A stretch of DNA of 64,000 nucleotides from Fusibacter sp. A1 (GTDB lineage: Bacteria; Bacillota; Clostridia; Peptostreptococcales; Acidaminobacteraceae), in the NCBI RefSeq assembly GCF_004125825.1, contig NZ_QQWI01000005.1:62001-126000 (forward strand). Direction: 5' to 3'. A model generated the notes under the pieces. It worked only from the letters and a program-made list of their open reading frames with translations. It did not search any database and was not told the DNA's origin. The position numbers and the translations under genes are program-made. Shown here in pieces: positions 27,365 to 37,392 of this stretch; the stretch's first letter is position 1, and the number at the start of each line of letters is the position of its first letter.

Positions 27365-28384
27365 ATGAAAGAACGGTTAGAGGCACTTTTAGCACTTGCT
27401 AAAGTAGAAATCGTCAGTGTGGAAGATTCGGTTACGCTTCAGAACTTTAGGGTTAAGTTCTTAGGTAAAAAAGGCGAACTTACTGCGATTATGAAAGAAA
27501 TGGGCAAACTTTCCAGTGAAGAACGCCCAGTCATCGGACAAGTGGCCAATGAAGTCAGAAACGGAATTGAAGCCCTTATCGCCGATAAGGCCGAGGGGAT
27601 CCACAAGAAGGAGCTAAACGCGAAGTTTGAAGGCGAAAGCCTAGATGTGACGTTACCAGCAAAGCAAAGCCAGTCAGGCACCTTCCATCCCTTATATAAT
27701 GTACTTGATGAGATCAAATCGATCTTTATCGGAATGGGCTATGGCATTGCCGAAGGCCCTGAAGTGGAGACGGTATACAATAATTTTGACGCGCTTAACG
27801 CACCGATAGACCATCCGTCACGCAGTGAGTCGGATACGTTTTATATCACGGACAACTTGCTTCTTAGGACGCAAACTTCTCCTGTGCAGATTCGTACGAT
27901 GATGAACGGAGAGCCGCCGATCAAGGTGATCTCGCCAGGGAGATGCTTTAGAAAAGATGAAATCGATGCGACTCATTCACCGATGTTCCACCAGATAGAA
28001 GGTCTGATGGTAGCGAAAGATGTGACAATGAGCGATTTAAAAGGAACGCTGAATACTTTTGTAAAAGAACTGTTTGGTGACAATGTAAGAACAAAGTTCA
28101 GACCTCACTTTTTCCCGTTTACTGAGCCAAGCGGCGAAATGGACGTTTCGTGCTTCAAATGTGGTGGAGACGGATGCAGGTTCTGCGGCGGAAGCGGCTG
28201 GATCGAAATTTTAGGCTGCGGAATGGTTCACCCGAACGTGTTGAAGGAATGTGGTATCGACCCTGAGATCTACACGGGTTTCGCATTCGGAATGGGGCTT
28301 GACCGAATTACGATGCTTAAATACGAAATTGACGATATCAGACATCTGTTCGAGAACGATGTCCGTTTCTTACAACAATTTTAG
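27365..28384 (+). CDS. pheS: Phenylalanine--tRNA ligase alpha subunit
   Basis: The 339-residue subunit starts at ATG 27365 after AGGAGG (27353-27358); an in-frame ATG at 27329 falls in the T-box terminator and is rejected. It has an N-terminal coiled coil and the class II core: motif 2 SPGRCFRKDEIDATHSPMFHQIEG and motif 3 GFAFGMGLDRITMLKY. Four cysteines in CFKCGGDGCRFCG are typical of bacterial PheS. It forms an alpha2-beta2 enzyme with PheT. Confidence 0.97.
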   Translation: MKERLEALLALAKVEIVSVEDSVTLQNFRVKFLGKKGELTAIMKEMGKLSSEERPVIGQVANEVRNGIEALIADKAEGIHKKELNAKFEGESLDVTLPAKQSQSGTFHPLYNVLDEIKSIFIGMGYGIAEGPEVETVYNNFDALNAPIDHPSRSESDTFYITDNLLLRTQTSPVQIRTMMNGEPPIKVISPGRCFRKDEIDATHSPMFHQIEGLMVAKDVTMSDLKGTLNTFVKELFGDNVRTKFRPHFFPFTEPSGEMDVSCFKCGGDGCRFCGGSGWIEILGCGMVHPNVLKECGIDPEIYTGFAFGMGLDRITMLKYEIDDIRHLFENDVRFLQQF

Positions 28385-28393
28385 GAGGTTGCG

Positions 28394-30823
28394 ATGTTAG
28401 TACCAGTTAAGTGGTTGAATGAATATGTTGATATCTCTACTATCGACATTAAACTATTGGAAGACAGACTTGTGATGACAGGCTCGAACACCGAAGGCGT
28501 TGCCGATTTGAAAGCCAATGCAAGCAGTGTCGTTGTCGGTCATATCACAAGCATCGTGCAGCACCCTAATGCCGATAAATTAGTGGTATGTCAAGTGGAT
28601 ATAGGAGCAGATGCACCTATTCAAATCGTGACAGGCGCTAAAAACATGGTGACAGGCGATTATGTGCCGGTTGCCCTTCACGGTGCCGTTCTTGCTGACG
28701 GATTAGTGATTAAAAAGGGAAAACTCAGAGGCGAAGCGTCAGAAGGCATGTTCTGCTCCCTTCAGGAGCTGGGCTTCGATGATAAGGTGATTCCAAAGGA
28801 ATTCGCAGACGGTCTTCTGATCCTGGATAAGCCGTATCCTCTTGGACAAGGCATTTTTGAAGCTATCGGGCTAGACGACCATGTGATCGAGTTTGAGATT
28901 ACTCCAAACAGACCGGACTGCCTGTCGATGATAGGGATGGCTAGGGAAGCTGCCGCTTCATTCGGACTTGGTTTCAAGGCACCAGACACCACGATCAAAA
29001 GTGAAGTGGAAAATATAAAGGACTATGCTAAAATAAGCGTCCTGGCGGCGGATAAGTGCCCTCGTTACGCGTGTAGGGTGGTTAAGGATGTTACGGTTGC
29101 TTCTTCTCCCCAGTGGTTGCAATCAAAATTGATAAAAGCGGGAATGAGACCGATCAACAATATCGTGGACATCACCAATTATGTCCTACTTGAGTACGGT
29201 CAACCGATTCATGCCTTTGATCTGGATAATTTAAGCGGTAGAGAAATCATCGTAAGAAACGCAAATGACGGTGAGGTGCTCACTACCCTTGATGATCAGG
29301 AAAGAAAGCTTGATGAAAGCATGCTTGTGATCGCAGACGGTGAAAAAGCGGTTGCCATAGCAGGTGTGATGGGCGGAGGCAATTCAGAAGTCAGCCCTGA
29401 GACAAAGACGCTTTTGATCGAGGTGGCAAACTTCAACAAGTCGTCAATCAGAGAGACATCTAAGAAGATCGGTCTTCGTACGGAGGCGTCTGCAAGATTC
29501 GAGAAAGGCGTCAGTCCGGAGCTGGTGATCGACGCACTTAACAGAGTCTGCAATTTGATCGAACTCTTGGGAGCAGGTCAAATCGTCGGCGGAATACTGG
29601 ACGAATATCCTGTCAAACAGGTCATCAAGCCGGTCGTTGTTAGACCGGCTAGGATCAATAAGGTGCTAGGCACTGATCTTACAGCGCTTGAGATCATAGA
29701 GATACTTGAGACTTTAGGGTGCGGTATCGAAACAAATTCAGGCAGTAATATGAACATCATCGGATCGAGCTTTAACGAGATCAGTGTGAAACCGCCTTAC
29801 TATAGAATGGATCTTGTAAGCGAGATTGATTTTGTAGAAGAAGTGGGTCGTATCTTCGGTTACGATAAAATCAACTCTACACTACCAAACGACCACGCGA
29901 TCGGTCAGCTGACTCAAAGACAAAGCGCTGAGCAAAAGGTGCGTAGCGCGCTTACCGGTGCGGGTCTTAGTGAAATCTGCACCTACTCCTTCATCAGTCC
30001 TAAGACGCTTGACCTACTCAATATCGACAGCGACAGCGAAATCAGAAAGACTGTGATGATCAGAAACCCATTAGGTGAGGAGTTCAGCATGATGCGACCT
30101 ACCCTGATGGCGAACATGCTACAGGTCATGAGCAGAAACATCAAGCGCCAGGCGGATGAAGTGAAGCTATATGAGGTTGGTAACGTCTTTTTACCTAAGG
30201 AATACCCGGTGACTGGCGAACCGATCGAAAAGCGTAAAGTGATTGTCGGCGTGGCTGGCGAGCATGAGGACTTCTTCACACTAAAAGGAGCTGTTGAAAC
30301 TCTCCTTAGCAGAATCAAGGTGAGCGGTGTCACTTATAGCACTGAGAAGAACGAGTCTACTTTCCACCCAGGAAGATGTGCGAACATCCTATTGAACAAT
30401 GAGGTGATCGGCATCATGGGTGAGGTGCATCCTGCGGTTCAGGACGCCTACGAAGTAAGCAAAAGACTCTATCTTGCAGAATTCGACTTTGACGCGGTGG
30501 TTGCCGCATCTGAGTCGGACAAGCTGTTTACAGCGCTTCCTAAGTTCCCTACGGCTACAAGGGACATAGCAATCACCATCTCTAAAGAGGTACTCAACCA
30601 AGAGGTGCTCGACGTGATTTTAAAACACGGCGGCGACTTGTTGGAATCGGTCAAGCTCTTCGATGTTTATGAAGGCGAGCAAATCGAAGCCGGTAAAAAA
30701 TCGATGGCGTATGCCCTTAGCTTTAGAGCGGCGGACAGAACGCTTGTCGAGGAAGATATCACCGGTTCTTTCGAAAAAATCAGAATCGCTCTTGAAGAGA
30801 CACTTAAGGCTGAAATCAGATAA
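28394..30823 (+). CDS. pheT: Phenylalanine--tRNA ligase beta subunit
   Basis: The 809-residue subunit has the expected order: EMAP-like tRNA-binding domain (about 40-155), B3/B4 editing domain (about 210-400), B5 (about 410-490), catalytic-like core, and a C-terminal FDX-ACB domain (about 715-809, FPTATRDIAITISKEV). AGGAGGTTGCG precedes ATG 28394. It is the second gene of the T-box-controlled operon. Confidence 0.97.
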   Translation: MLVPVKWLNEYVDISTIDIKLLEDRLVMTGSNTEGVADLKANASSVVVGHITSIVQHPNADKLVVCQVDIGADAPIQIVTGAKNMVTGDYVPVALHGAVLADGLVIKKGKLRGEASEGMFCSLQELGFDDKVIPKEFADGLLILDKPYPLGQGIFEAIGLDDHVIEFEITPNRPDCLSMIGMAREAAASFGLGFKAPDTTIKSEVENIKDYAKISVLAADKCPRYACRVVKDVTVASSPQWLQSKLIKAGMRPINNIVDITNYVLLEYGQPIHAFDLDNLSGREIIVRNANDGEVLTTLDDQERKLDESMLVIADGEKAVAIAGVMGGGNSEVSPETKTLLIEVANFNKSSIRETSKKIGLRTEASARFEKGVSPELVIDALNRVCNLIELLGAGQIVGGILDEYPVKQVIKPVVVRPARINKVLGTDLTALEIIEILETLGCGIETNSGSNMNIIGSSFNEISVKPPYYRMDLVSEIDFVEEVGRIFGYDKINSTLPNDHAIGQLTQRQSAEQKVRSALTGAGLSEICTYSFISPKTLDLLNIDSDSEIRKTVMIRNPLGEEFSMMRPTLMANMLQVMSRNIKRQADEVKLYEVGNVFLPKEYPVTGEPIEKRKVIVGVAGEHEDFFTLKGAVETLLSRIKVSGVTYSTEKNESTFHPGRCANILLNNEVIGIMGEVHPAVQDAYEVSKRLYLAEFDFDAVVAASESDKLFTALPKFPTATRDIAITISKEVLNQEVLDVILKHGGDLLESVKLFDVYEGEQIEAGKKSMAYALSFRAADRTLVEEDITGSFEKIRIALEETLKAEIR

Positions 30824-30842
30824 TTCAATATAAAGACATCAG

Positions 30843-30880
30843 AGTAGACAAGGTCATCAGTGACTTTGTCTACTTTTTTT
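30843..30880 (+). terminator. Terminator after pheT
   Basis: AGTAGACAAGGTC (30843-30855) and GACTTTGTCTACT (30862-30874) form a 13-bp stem with one mismatch-like pair, followed by a T run. Confidence 0.88.
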
Positions 30881-31019
30881 AGGTGTCATCGGCTGTTAGG
30901 GTGAATTAGTGTGACAAATACGTGATTTTTTGAGATAAGCCATTCCAATGCTTCTATTTGCTTGGTATAATGAGTAAGATAGCAACAAATCTAACTATAT
31001 GTGAAATAGGAGCGTCCAT

Positions 31020-31562
31020 ATGTCGTCTAAAAATAGAGTCGAAGTTAAAATATTGGGTCAAGAGTATAAGTTGGTAAGCGATGATTCACGCGAATATATG
31101 CAAAGTCTTGCAAACTATGTAGATGACCGCATGCTTGAAATTGCAGAATCGAATAAAAAACTGTCTACTGCGATGACTGCCGTTTTGACTGCGCTTAATA
31201 TTGGAGATGACTATTTTAAATTAAAGATGGAAAACGATACGCTTAAAAAGCGTATGACCAATCCCATGTTCGATATGGACAACACGAAGCAAAAGCTTGT
31301 CAATTTCAACACGGAGCTTGAAAAGCGAAATAAGGAATACGAAGTGATGATCGCCAAGGTGGAGGAACTGCTTGAAAGTTCAAGCGTTTACGAAGAAGAG
31401 CTCGAAGCGCTTAAGGAAAAACTGAATATTTTAAGTTATGAACTGGATACCAAAGAAAAGCGTATTATCGAGTCGGACTATACGATCAAGAATTTAGAGA
31501 GTCAGATTATAGATATTAAAAGAGGTAAACGTGATTCAATCACGATAACAGACGAAGATTAA
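31020..31562 (+). CDS. zapA: Cell division protein ZapA with extended coiled coil
   Basis: The first ~90 residues are the ZapA domain (VEVKILGQEYKLVSDDSREYMQSLANYVDDRM, then ALNIGDDYF), which bundles FtsZ filaments at the division site. A long charged coiled coil fills residues 75-170, making it 180 residues against about 85-110 for minimal ZapA. AGGAG precedes ATG 31020, and TATAAT lies at 30966-30971. The linked U32-mutS2 genes downstream are a common Clostridia neighbourhood as I recall it. Confidence 0.87.
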   Translation: MSSKNRVEVKILGQEYKLVSDDSREYMQSLANYVDDRMLEIAESNKKLSTAMTAVLTALNIGDDYFKLKMENDTLKKRMTNPMFDMDNTKQKLVNFNTELEKRNKEYEVMIAKVEELLESSSVYEEELEALKEKLNILSYELDTKEKRIIESDYTIKNLESQIIDIKRGKRDSITITDED

Positions 31563-31567
31563 CGAAC

Positions 31568-31605
31568 CCTCGGCGGCGCTAATAAGTGTTAGCCGAGGAT
31601 TTTTA
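31568..31605 (+). terminator. Terminator after zapA
   Basis: CCTCGGC (31568-31574) pairs with GCCGAGG (31592-31598); the loop is 17 bases and five T follow. The next gene starts only 14 bases later, so read-through may occur. Confidence 0.65.
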
Positions 31606-31618
31606 TTAGGAGGCACTT

Positions 31619-33832
31619 ATGCACGAACTTTTAGCACCGGTAGGAAATTTTGAAATGCTTATGGCCGCGATCGACGGCGGTGCCGATGCGGTTTTCCTGT
31701 CTGGCCCACAGTACGGCGCAAGGGCCAAGCAAGCGAACTTTTCAGAAGAGGATTTGATCAAGGCGATTGAAATCGCACATGACTATGACGTCTCTGTGAT
31801 GGTTACGCTCAACACGCTGATAAAGGAACATGAGTTTGAAGCATGCAAAACCTATATCGGATGGCTATATGAGATTGGCGTTGACGCCCTGATCGTGCAA
31901 GACTTAGGTGTGATCAACTATGCGAGAACCGCCTTTAAGGATATGGAACTCCATGGTAGTACCCAGATGGCCGTATATGATATAAACGGTGTAAAGGCTG
32001 CAAAAGCCCTTGGTCTTTCAAGAGTGGTCGTAGCAAGAGAAACGCCTCTTAGTGTGGTGAAGGAAATGCTTGGTGTTGAAGGGATCGAGCTCGAGGTTTT
32101 TGTGCATGGCGCCTTGTGTTACGGTTATTCGGGCCAGTGTCTCTTAAGCAGTGTACAAGGAGGCCGCAGTGGAAACAGAGGGCAATGCGCCCAACCCTGC
32201 AGGCTCAAGTATAGTCTGGACGGCAGCAACCCCAACTATGCGATGAGTATGAAGGATTTGAGCACGATTGACGGAATCGATGCCTTAAAAGCGCTTGATA
32301 TCGCTTGCTTTAAAATCGAGGGAAGATTGAGGCACCCGGATTACGTCTATCACACGGTAAAGGCTTATCGCAGCGCGATCGACGGCGTAGGTGATGAACT
32401 GCTTGACACGCTTAAAGACAAGATGTTCAAGGCCTTTAACAGGGACTATACGGGCGGACATCTGTTAAACGATTCAAAAAAACTGAATTTCGACCTTGGA
32501 ACGAACAAGGGTGAGTATATAGGAAAGACGCTGGAGTCGAGATCGAAGTTTAAACTGAAGATTAAACTGGAGAACGCGATCTACAAAGGCGACGGATTAA
32601 AAATAATTATAGACGATCATTCCAAAGGCATCGAGGTCTTTAACATATATACTAAAGAAGGTGTGAAAACATCAGCCGAAGAAGGGGAGTACGTCGAAAT
32701 AGATTTTAACGGCAAAGTCGGCAAGGGATGCGTGGTATTTAGGACACGGTCTGCAAAACTTACAGAGGACCGACTTGAAGCCGGTGCCAAGAAGATGCCG
32801 CTCGCACTTAGACTGACGGTTGATAATGACCTGAACATGACTCTGCATGCGAGCGCATATCATGAATCGGTATCGGTTACGAGCCCTGAAAAGGCGCAAA
32901 TCGCCAACAATAGGCCTGCAGATAAAGAAAGCCTTAGGCAGAACCTTGAAAAACTTGGAGGCACACCTTTTAAACTGGTGGACTTCGAGTTTGAGTCTGA
33001 ACATGAGCTGTTTATTCCAAAAAGTGTAGTCAACGAACTTAGACGCCTTGCGATCGACGAACTCTTAAGAATCCACCGCATGCGATACCTTCGAGTTTTA
33101 GGTGAGAATGTCCCACAAGAGACAATCGTACCTTCTTTCAACGAGAAGGTGCACTGTTACGTTTCGTCGCAGGAGCAGATCGATAGCTTACAAGGAATAT
33201 TGCAAGTGGATCTTTTCTCTTATGACCCGGCGCTGGTTACAGCAAACGATGGGGTTGTAAGTCAAGCGATAAGACCCTTTAGCAACATGATCAGCAAACT
33301 TGTGAACGAACGGGCGATCAGTGTATCGAACATAGGTCACAAAGAGGTGTGCAGTAATGCGAAGATTTATGATTTTCATAGTACGGTGATGAACGGCTAC
33401 GCTTTTTACCAGCTATCGAAACTTGGCATTGAGGATATCACATGGTCTGTGGAGCTAACGGCAGACGAGGTGATCCGATCGATTAAGAAGTATGGCGGCA
33501 GAGCCTTTGCCTACGGCAAGGTCCCTGTGATGTATACAAGAACCTGCCCCATGAAAGAAAAGGGTCAAGACTGCAAAACATGTGAGGAGCACTTTACGCT
33601 AAGGCAGAAGAACCACGGTACGCTTCATGTGACCTGTGCGAACCGCGTGCTTCAATATTTGACAGAACAGCCTCTTGTAAGAAACGAGTTATGGATGGAA
33701 CATGCTATTCCTGTAAGCGTCTTCTTCACCGATGAGACAGAGGTGCAGATAGAACAGATCATCCACGCAATTCTAAATCACGAACCCCTAACACTGGATA
33801 AATTAAACGCATATGAGCAACCGATTAAGTAA
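31619..33832 (+). CDS. U32 family peptidase-like protein (RlhA/TrhP type) with DUF3656 region
   Basis: The 737-residue protein begins with the U32 barrel (ELLAPVGNFEMLMAAIDGGADAVF) and the signature FVHGALCYGYSGQCLLSS followed by GGRSGNRGQCAQPCR. A middle region (about 380-500) is DUF3656-like, and a second half ends with cysteines in RTCPMKEKGQDCKTCEEH. Family members once called collagenases are now known to act in hydroxylation of 23S rRNA or tRNA; the cysteines suggest an iron-sulfur site. A role in RNA hydroxylation is thus likelier than proteolysis. AGGAGGC precedes ATG 31619. Confidence 0.85.
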   Translation: MHELLAPVGNFEMLMAAIDGGADAVFLSGPQYGARAKQANFSEEDLIKAIEIAHDYDVSVMVTLNTLIKEHEFEACKTYIGWLYEIGVDALIVQDLGVINYARTAFKDMELHGSTQMAVYDINGVKAAKALGLSRVVVARETPLSVVKEMLGVEGIELEVFVHGALCYGYSGQCLLSSVQGGRSGNRGQCAQPCRLKYSLDGSNPNYAMSMKDLSTIDGIDALKALDIACFKIEGRLRHPDYVYHTVKAYRSAIDGVGDELLDTLKDKMFKAFNRDYTGGHLLNDSKKLNFDLGTNKGEYIGKTLESRSKFKLKIKLENAIYKGDGLKIIIDDHSKGIEVFNIYTKEGVKTSAEEGEYVEIDFNGKVGKGCVVFRTRSAKLTEDRLEAGAKKMPLALRLTVDNDLNMTLHASAYHESVSVTSPEKAQIANNRPADKESLRQNLEKLGGTPFKLVDFEFESEHELFIPKSVVNELRRLAIDELLRIHRMRYLRVLGENVPQETIVPSFNEKVHCYVSSQEQIDSLQGILQVDLFSYDPALVTANDGVVSQAIRPFSNMISKLVNERAISVSNIGHKEVCSNAKIYDFHSTVMNGYAFYQLSKLGIEDITWSVELTADEVIRSIKKYGGRAFAYGKVPVMYTRTCPMKEKGQDCKTCEEHFTLRQKNHGTLHVTCANRVLQYLTEQPLVRNELWMEHAIPVSVFFTDETEVQIEQIIHAILNHEPLTLDKLNAYEQPIK

Positions 33833-33843
33833 AGGTGAGTCAG

Positions 33844-36231
33844 ATGAATGAAAAAAGTTTGCGCGTACTCGAGTACGCTAAAATAAAGAACATGGTCAGG
33901 GAGTACTGCGTCTCAAACCATGCGAAAAAAACAGTCGATGAGCTGATGCCGTCGACTGAGGTGGAGGATGTCGTCAACTGGCAGGCAGAAACCACAGAAG
34001 CGTCGCGAGTGCTTCTGAAATCCAGCAATATCCATATGGGCCGAATCGGGGAACTTGAAGAGTATTTGAAAATCGCATCCATCGGTTCGACACTCTTTAA
34101 CAGGTCGCTGCTTGAAATTGGCGACACCCTTAGGACGGCGAGGCTGTTAAAAAAATACATCGAAAGGCAACCTGATGAGACACTAGATATTCCAGTATTG
34201 CTTGGCTATTCAGGTCAGATGTATGAGTTTAAAACTATAGAAGAAGCTATCGAGCGTTGTATTATTTCAGATACGGAGATGTCTGACAACGCATCGGCAA
34301 AGCTAAGGCAGATAAGAAAATCGATCGACAGCAAGCATGCGCAAATAAGGTCGAGGCTTGATAAGATCGTTTCTTCGGACTCGATGCAAAAATACCTTCA
34401 AGATGCGCTTGTGACCATCAGACAGGACCGATTCGTCATCCCTGTCAAGTCGGAGCACAAGTCGCATATCAAAGGTCTAGTGCACGACCAGTCGGCAAGT
34501 GGAGCCACTTTTTATATCGAACCGATGGAAATTGTTGAACTCAACAATCAGCTCAGAGAACTCGGTATCGACGAGCAAAGGGAAATCGAAAGAATTCTTT
34601 TAGAACTGACAGGCATGGTGGCAGAGCATGTCGATGCGATCAGAAGCACCTATGAGGCGCTTGTGCATTTGGATTTTGTTTTTGCAAAAGCCAAGCTGTC
34701 GGTGAAGATGAGAGCGGTCGAGCCTGTGTTAAGCGAGACGCCCTACATAAGAATCAAAAACGGAAAACATCCTCTTATACCGAGCGATGAGGTAGTACCG
34801 ACCAACTTCTATCTGGGAGACAGTTTTGAATCCCTACTGATCACAGGTCCCAACACCGGGGGTAAGACGGTAACGATAAAAACGGTCGGACTGTTTTCGC
34901 TTATGTATCAGAGCGGACTACACGTTCCTGCCGACCACGGAACCACCATGCCGATTTTAAGCGCAGTCTATGCGGATATCGGCGATGAACAGTCTATCGA
35001 GCAAAGTCTGTCGACTTTCTCATCGCATATGACCAACATCGTGGATATTCTGGACCATGTCAGTCCTAACTGTCTGGTTCTATTTGACGAACTCGGAGCC
35101 GGTACCGATCCAACTGAGGGGGCGGCGCTAGCCATGGCCATATTGAAGTATGTAAAGGCCTGCGGAGCGTTAAGTGTTGCAACTACCCACTATTCTGAAT
35201 TAAAACAATTTGCGCTCACCAACGAAGGTTTTGAAAACGCGTCGGTGGAGTTTGATGTGGAGACGTTGTCGCCGACCTATCGTCTTTTGATCGGTGTGCC
35301 AGGAAAATCAAACGCATTTGAAATAAGCAGAAAGCTGGGTTTAAACCATCATATAATCGAGAGTGCGGGCCACTTTATCGATAACGACAGCATCGAATTT
35401 GAAGAGATCCTACATGCTATCGAGGAAAATCGTAAAGCCTCCGAATCGGATAGGGATACGGCTATCAGACTGAGGATGGACGCTGAAAAATTAAAAGAAC
35501 GTATGGAAAAGGCAGAGCATAAGATCAGGGACCAAAGGGACAAGGTACTAAGAGAAGCGAAGCTTGAAGCCAAAGGCTTATTGAAAGCAGCCAAAGACGA
35601 AGCGGACACCTTGGTCAAAGAGATCAGATCCATGAAGTCGGCGACCAACATAGATAATAAGCGACTCGACGAAATCAGAAAAAATTTGAAGTCGAAGTCG
35701 GATCAGATGAACACAGGGCTGATGATCGGCGACCAGATGAACGGCGATGTGCCAGATTCCTTTAAGCTCGGTCAAAGCGTTATGGTCACGACGCTCGGTC
35801 AAAAGGGCGCCATTGTGGAGCTGCCGGATGACAAGAACATGGTCCAGGTGCAAGTGGGCATCATGCGCATGAGTGTGAAGGTAGACGATTTACGTACTAT
35901 AGAGGAGCCAAAGGCTGCCATCAAAAAAAGCATCTATTCTCCTGCAAAAGGCAAGGCCAAGGGAGAACGTGCGATAAAAAGCACATCGATAAGAAATGAA
36001 GTGGACCTTAGAGGCCAAAACCTAGATGAGGCGATGATGGCGCTTGACAAGTATCTGGATAACGCGATGCTTTCGAGCCTCGAACAGGTGACAGTCATCC
36101 ACGGTGTGGGAACTGGCGTCTTGAAGAAAGGCTTGACGGAGTTTATGCGAAAGCATCCTCATGTCAAGTCGCAAAGACCTGGCGCATACGGCGAAGGTGG
36201 AGCGGGTGTAACGATTGTGGAGCTGAAATAG
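33844..36231 (+). CDS. mutS2: MutS2 family ATPase with Smr domain
   Basis: The product has 795 residues from ATG 33844 (AAAGGTGAG upstream; the in-frame GTG 33835 lies inside that site). MutS core and clamp regions lead to the ATPase with Walker A GPNTGGKTVT (335-344) and Walker B LFDELGAGTDPTEGAAL. A charged coiled coil follows (about 515-640), and a C-terminal Smr domain (about 720-795) has VDLRGQNLDEA and VIHGVGTGVL. It lacks the MutS mismatch-binding domain. Known roles are suppression of recombination and, in Bacillus, splitting of collided ribosomes. Confidence 0.95.
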   Translation: MNEKSLRVLEYAKIKNMVREYCVSNHAKKTVDELMPSTEVEDVVNWQAETTEASRVLLKSSNIHMGRIGELEEYLKIASIGSTLFNRSLLEIGDTLRTARLLKKYIERQPDETLDIPVLLGYSGQMYEFKTIEEAIERCIISDTEMSDNASAKLRQIRKSIDSKHAQIRSRLDKIVSSDSMQKYLQDALVTIRQDRFVIPVKSEHKSHIKGLVHDQSASGATFYIEPMEIVELNNQLRELGIDEQREIERILLELTGMVAEHVDAIRSTYEALVHLDFVFAKAKLSVKMRAVEPVLSETPYIRIKNGKHPLIPSDEVVPTNFYLGDSFESLLITGPNTGGKTVTIKTVGLFSLMYQSGLHVPADHGTTMPILSAVYADIGDEQSIEQSLSTFSSHMTNIVDILDHVSPNCLVLFDELGAGTDPTEGAALAMAILKYVKACGALSVATTHYSELKQFALTNEGFENASVEFDVETLSPTYRLLIGVPGKSNAFEISRKLGLNHHIIESAGHFIDNDSIEFEEILHAIEENRKASESDRDTAIRLRMDAEKLKERMEKAEHKIRDQRDKVLREAKLEAKGLLKAAKDEADTLVKEIRSMKSATNIDNKRLDEIRKNLKSKSDQMNTGLMIGDQMNGDVPDSFKLGQSVMVTTLGQKGAIVELPDDKNMVQVQVGIMRMSVKVDDLRTIEEPKAAIKKSIYSPAKGKAKGERAIKSTSIRNEVDLRGQNLDEAMMALDKYLDNAMLSSLEQVTVIHGVGTGVLKKGLTEFMRKHPHVKSQRPGAYGEGGAGVTIVELK

Positions 36232-36293
36232 GTCTGAATATGTTCATGTATTGTTCATAACTGCCTAGTAAACTCATTTTATGAGAGGTAAGA

Positions 36294-37085
36294 ATGATGA
36301 CAAAAAAGAATGTAGCTCCGTATATCATAGGAATCAATGTACTGGTATTTGTGATCATGTTTATCACAGATCCGTCAATCAGCTCAACGACACTGATTAA
36401 TTTTGGTGCCAAGTTCAATTACCATATCGTCGAGGGACAGTGGTGGAGATTTGTAACTGCGATGTTCCTGCATCTGGATTTCATGCATATCCTGTTCAAC
36501 ATGGCCGCGCTCTTTATTTTAAGCAGGCCCCTTGAGCACTTGTTTGGCAAAGTGAAGTTCATCGCAATCTACATGCTGTCGGGCATTGGTGGTGTAGCAC
36601 TTAGTTTCGCCTTTAACAACAGCCTGTCCGCTGGGGCCTCAGGAGCCATTTTCGGCCTTCTTGGAGCACACCTGTACCTATATTTTAGAAACAAGGACGC
36701 CTACCGTATGATCTTCGGGTATGACTTCCTGCTACTGATAGGAATCAACCTTGTCTATGGCTTTGTCAATCCGGGTATCGACAATCTCGGACATCTGGGC
36801 GGACTGTTTGCAGGCTTTGGAGCAGCCCACCTGCTTGGGATAAATAAGGAACCGATCAACATGAAAAAGGGACTTGCCGTCTTCTTGAGCATCTTCATCG
36901 CCATGTCGTCTTCTGTTGTGATCAAGTACAACCAGTATACGGGATCTGCCAACTACTACTACGTAAAAGTGATCGATCTGGCGTCTAAGGGGCAAAACGA
37001 TGAGGCGATCGCCGCCTTGATAGAAGGCTACACGCTTCATCCTAGCAGTCCTGAACTGCAAAAGTTGATAGAAAGCTTGCAGTAG
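36294..37085 (+). CDS. Rhomboid family intramembrane serine protease
   Basis: The 263-residue protein has six or seven membrane segments. The catalytic serine is S116 in GASGAIFG and the histidine H167 in NLGHLGGLFAG; the WWRFVTAMFLHLDFMHILFNM stretch with HxxxN is a family hallmark. A short helical tail (about 228-263) resembles one TPR-like unit. GAGGTAAG precedes the double ATG (36294/36297), so the exact start may be either. The argS promoter lies at its 3' end. Confidence 0.92.
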   Translation: MMTKKNVAPYIIGINVLVFVIMFITDPSISSTTLINFGAKFNYHIVEGQWWRFVTAMFLHLDFMHILFNMAALFILSRPLEHLFGKVKFIAIYMLSGIGGVALSFAFNNSLSAGASGAIFGLLGAHLYLYFRNKDAYRMIFGYDFLLLIGINLVYGFVNPGIDNLGHLGGLFAGFGAAHLLGINKEPINMKKGLAVFLSIFIAMSSSVVIKYNQYTGSANYYYVKVIDLASKGQNDEAIAALIEGYTLHPSSPELQKLIESLQ

Positions 37086-37105
37086 TTTTAATTTTATGGT
37101 ATAGT
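37077..37105 (+). promoter_or_regulatory. Promoter of the argS T-box leader
   Basis: TTGCAG (37077-37082), a 17-bp spacer and TATAGT (37100-37105) overlap the end of the rhomboid gene. Confidence 0.7.
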
Positions 37106-37111
37106 GTTTTA

Positions 37112-37369
37112 CTGAAAAGAATAAAAAAATGCTTTGATGAAGAGAGTAGATTAGGTTTAAGTTTTAGCGAGATGAGGATGGTGTGAGCTCATTACGGCAC
37201 TTAATTGAAGCGCACTTCTGAGCTTTTGGTTGAACGGTTTAGGACTTAAGTTTTAAATTGTAGATCAAATGGTAACTCACCATTATTGAGTTTGAGTGGA
37301 TGGATTTTTCATCAACGAGAGTGGTAACGCGGGTATTGACTCGTCTCTTATTTTAGAGACGAGTCTTTT
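37112..37369 (+). ncRNA. T-box riboswitch, arginine specifier
   Basis: GAGAGTGGTAACGCGGG (37316-37332) is a variant T-box, with AACGC in place of the usual ACCGC. A specifier candidate CGC (37211-37213) stands in GAAGCGCACTTC, the same context as the UUC specifier of the pheS leader, and fits arginine. A strong terminator (37338-37347 with 37356-37365, 10 bp, then T) lies before argS. It should read tRNA-Arg charging. Confidence 0.88.
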
Positions 37370-37392
37370 ATATTTTTGAGGAGAGTGAAAAT

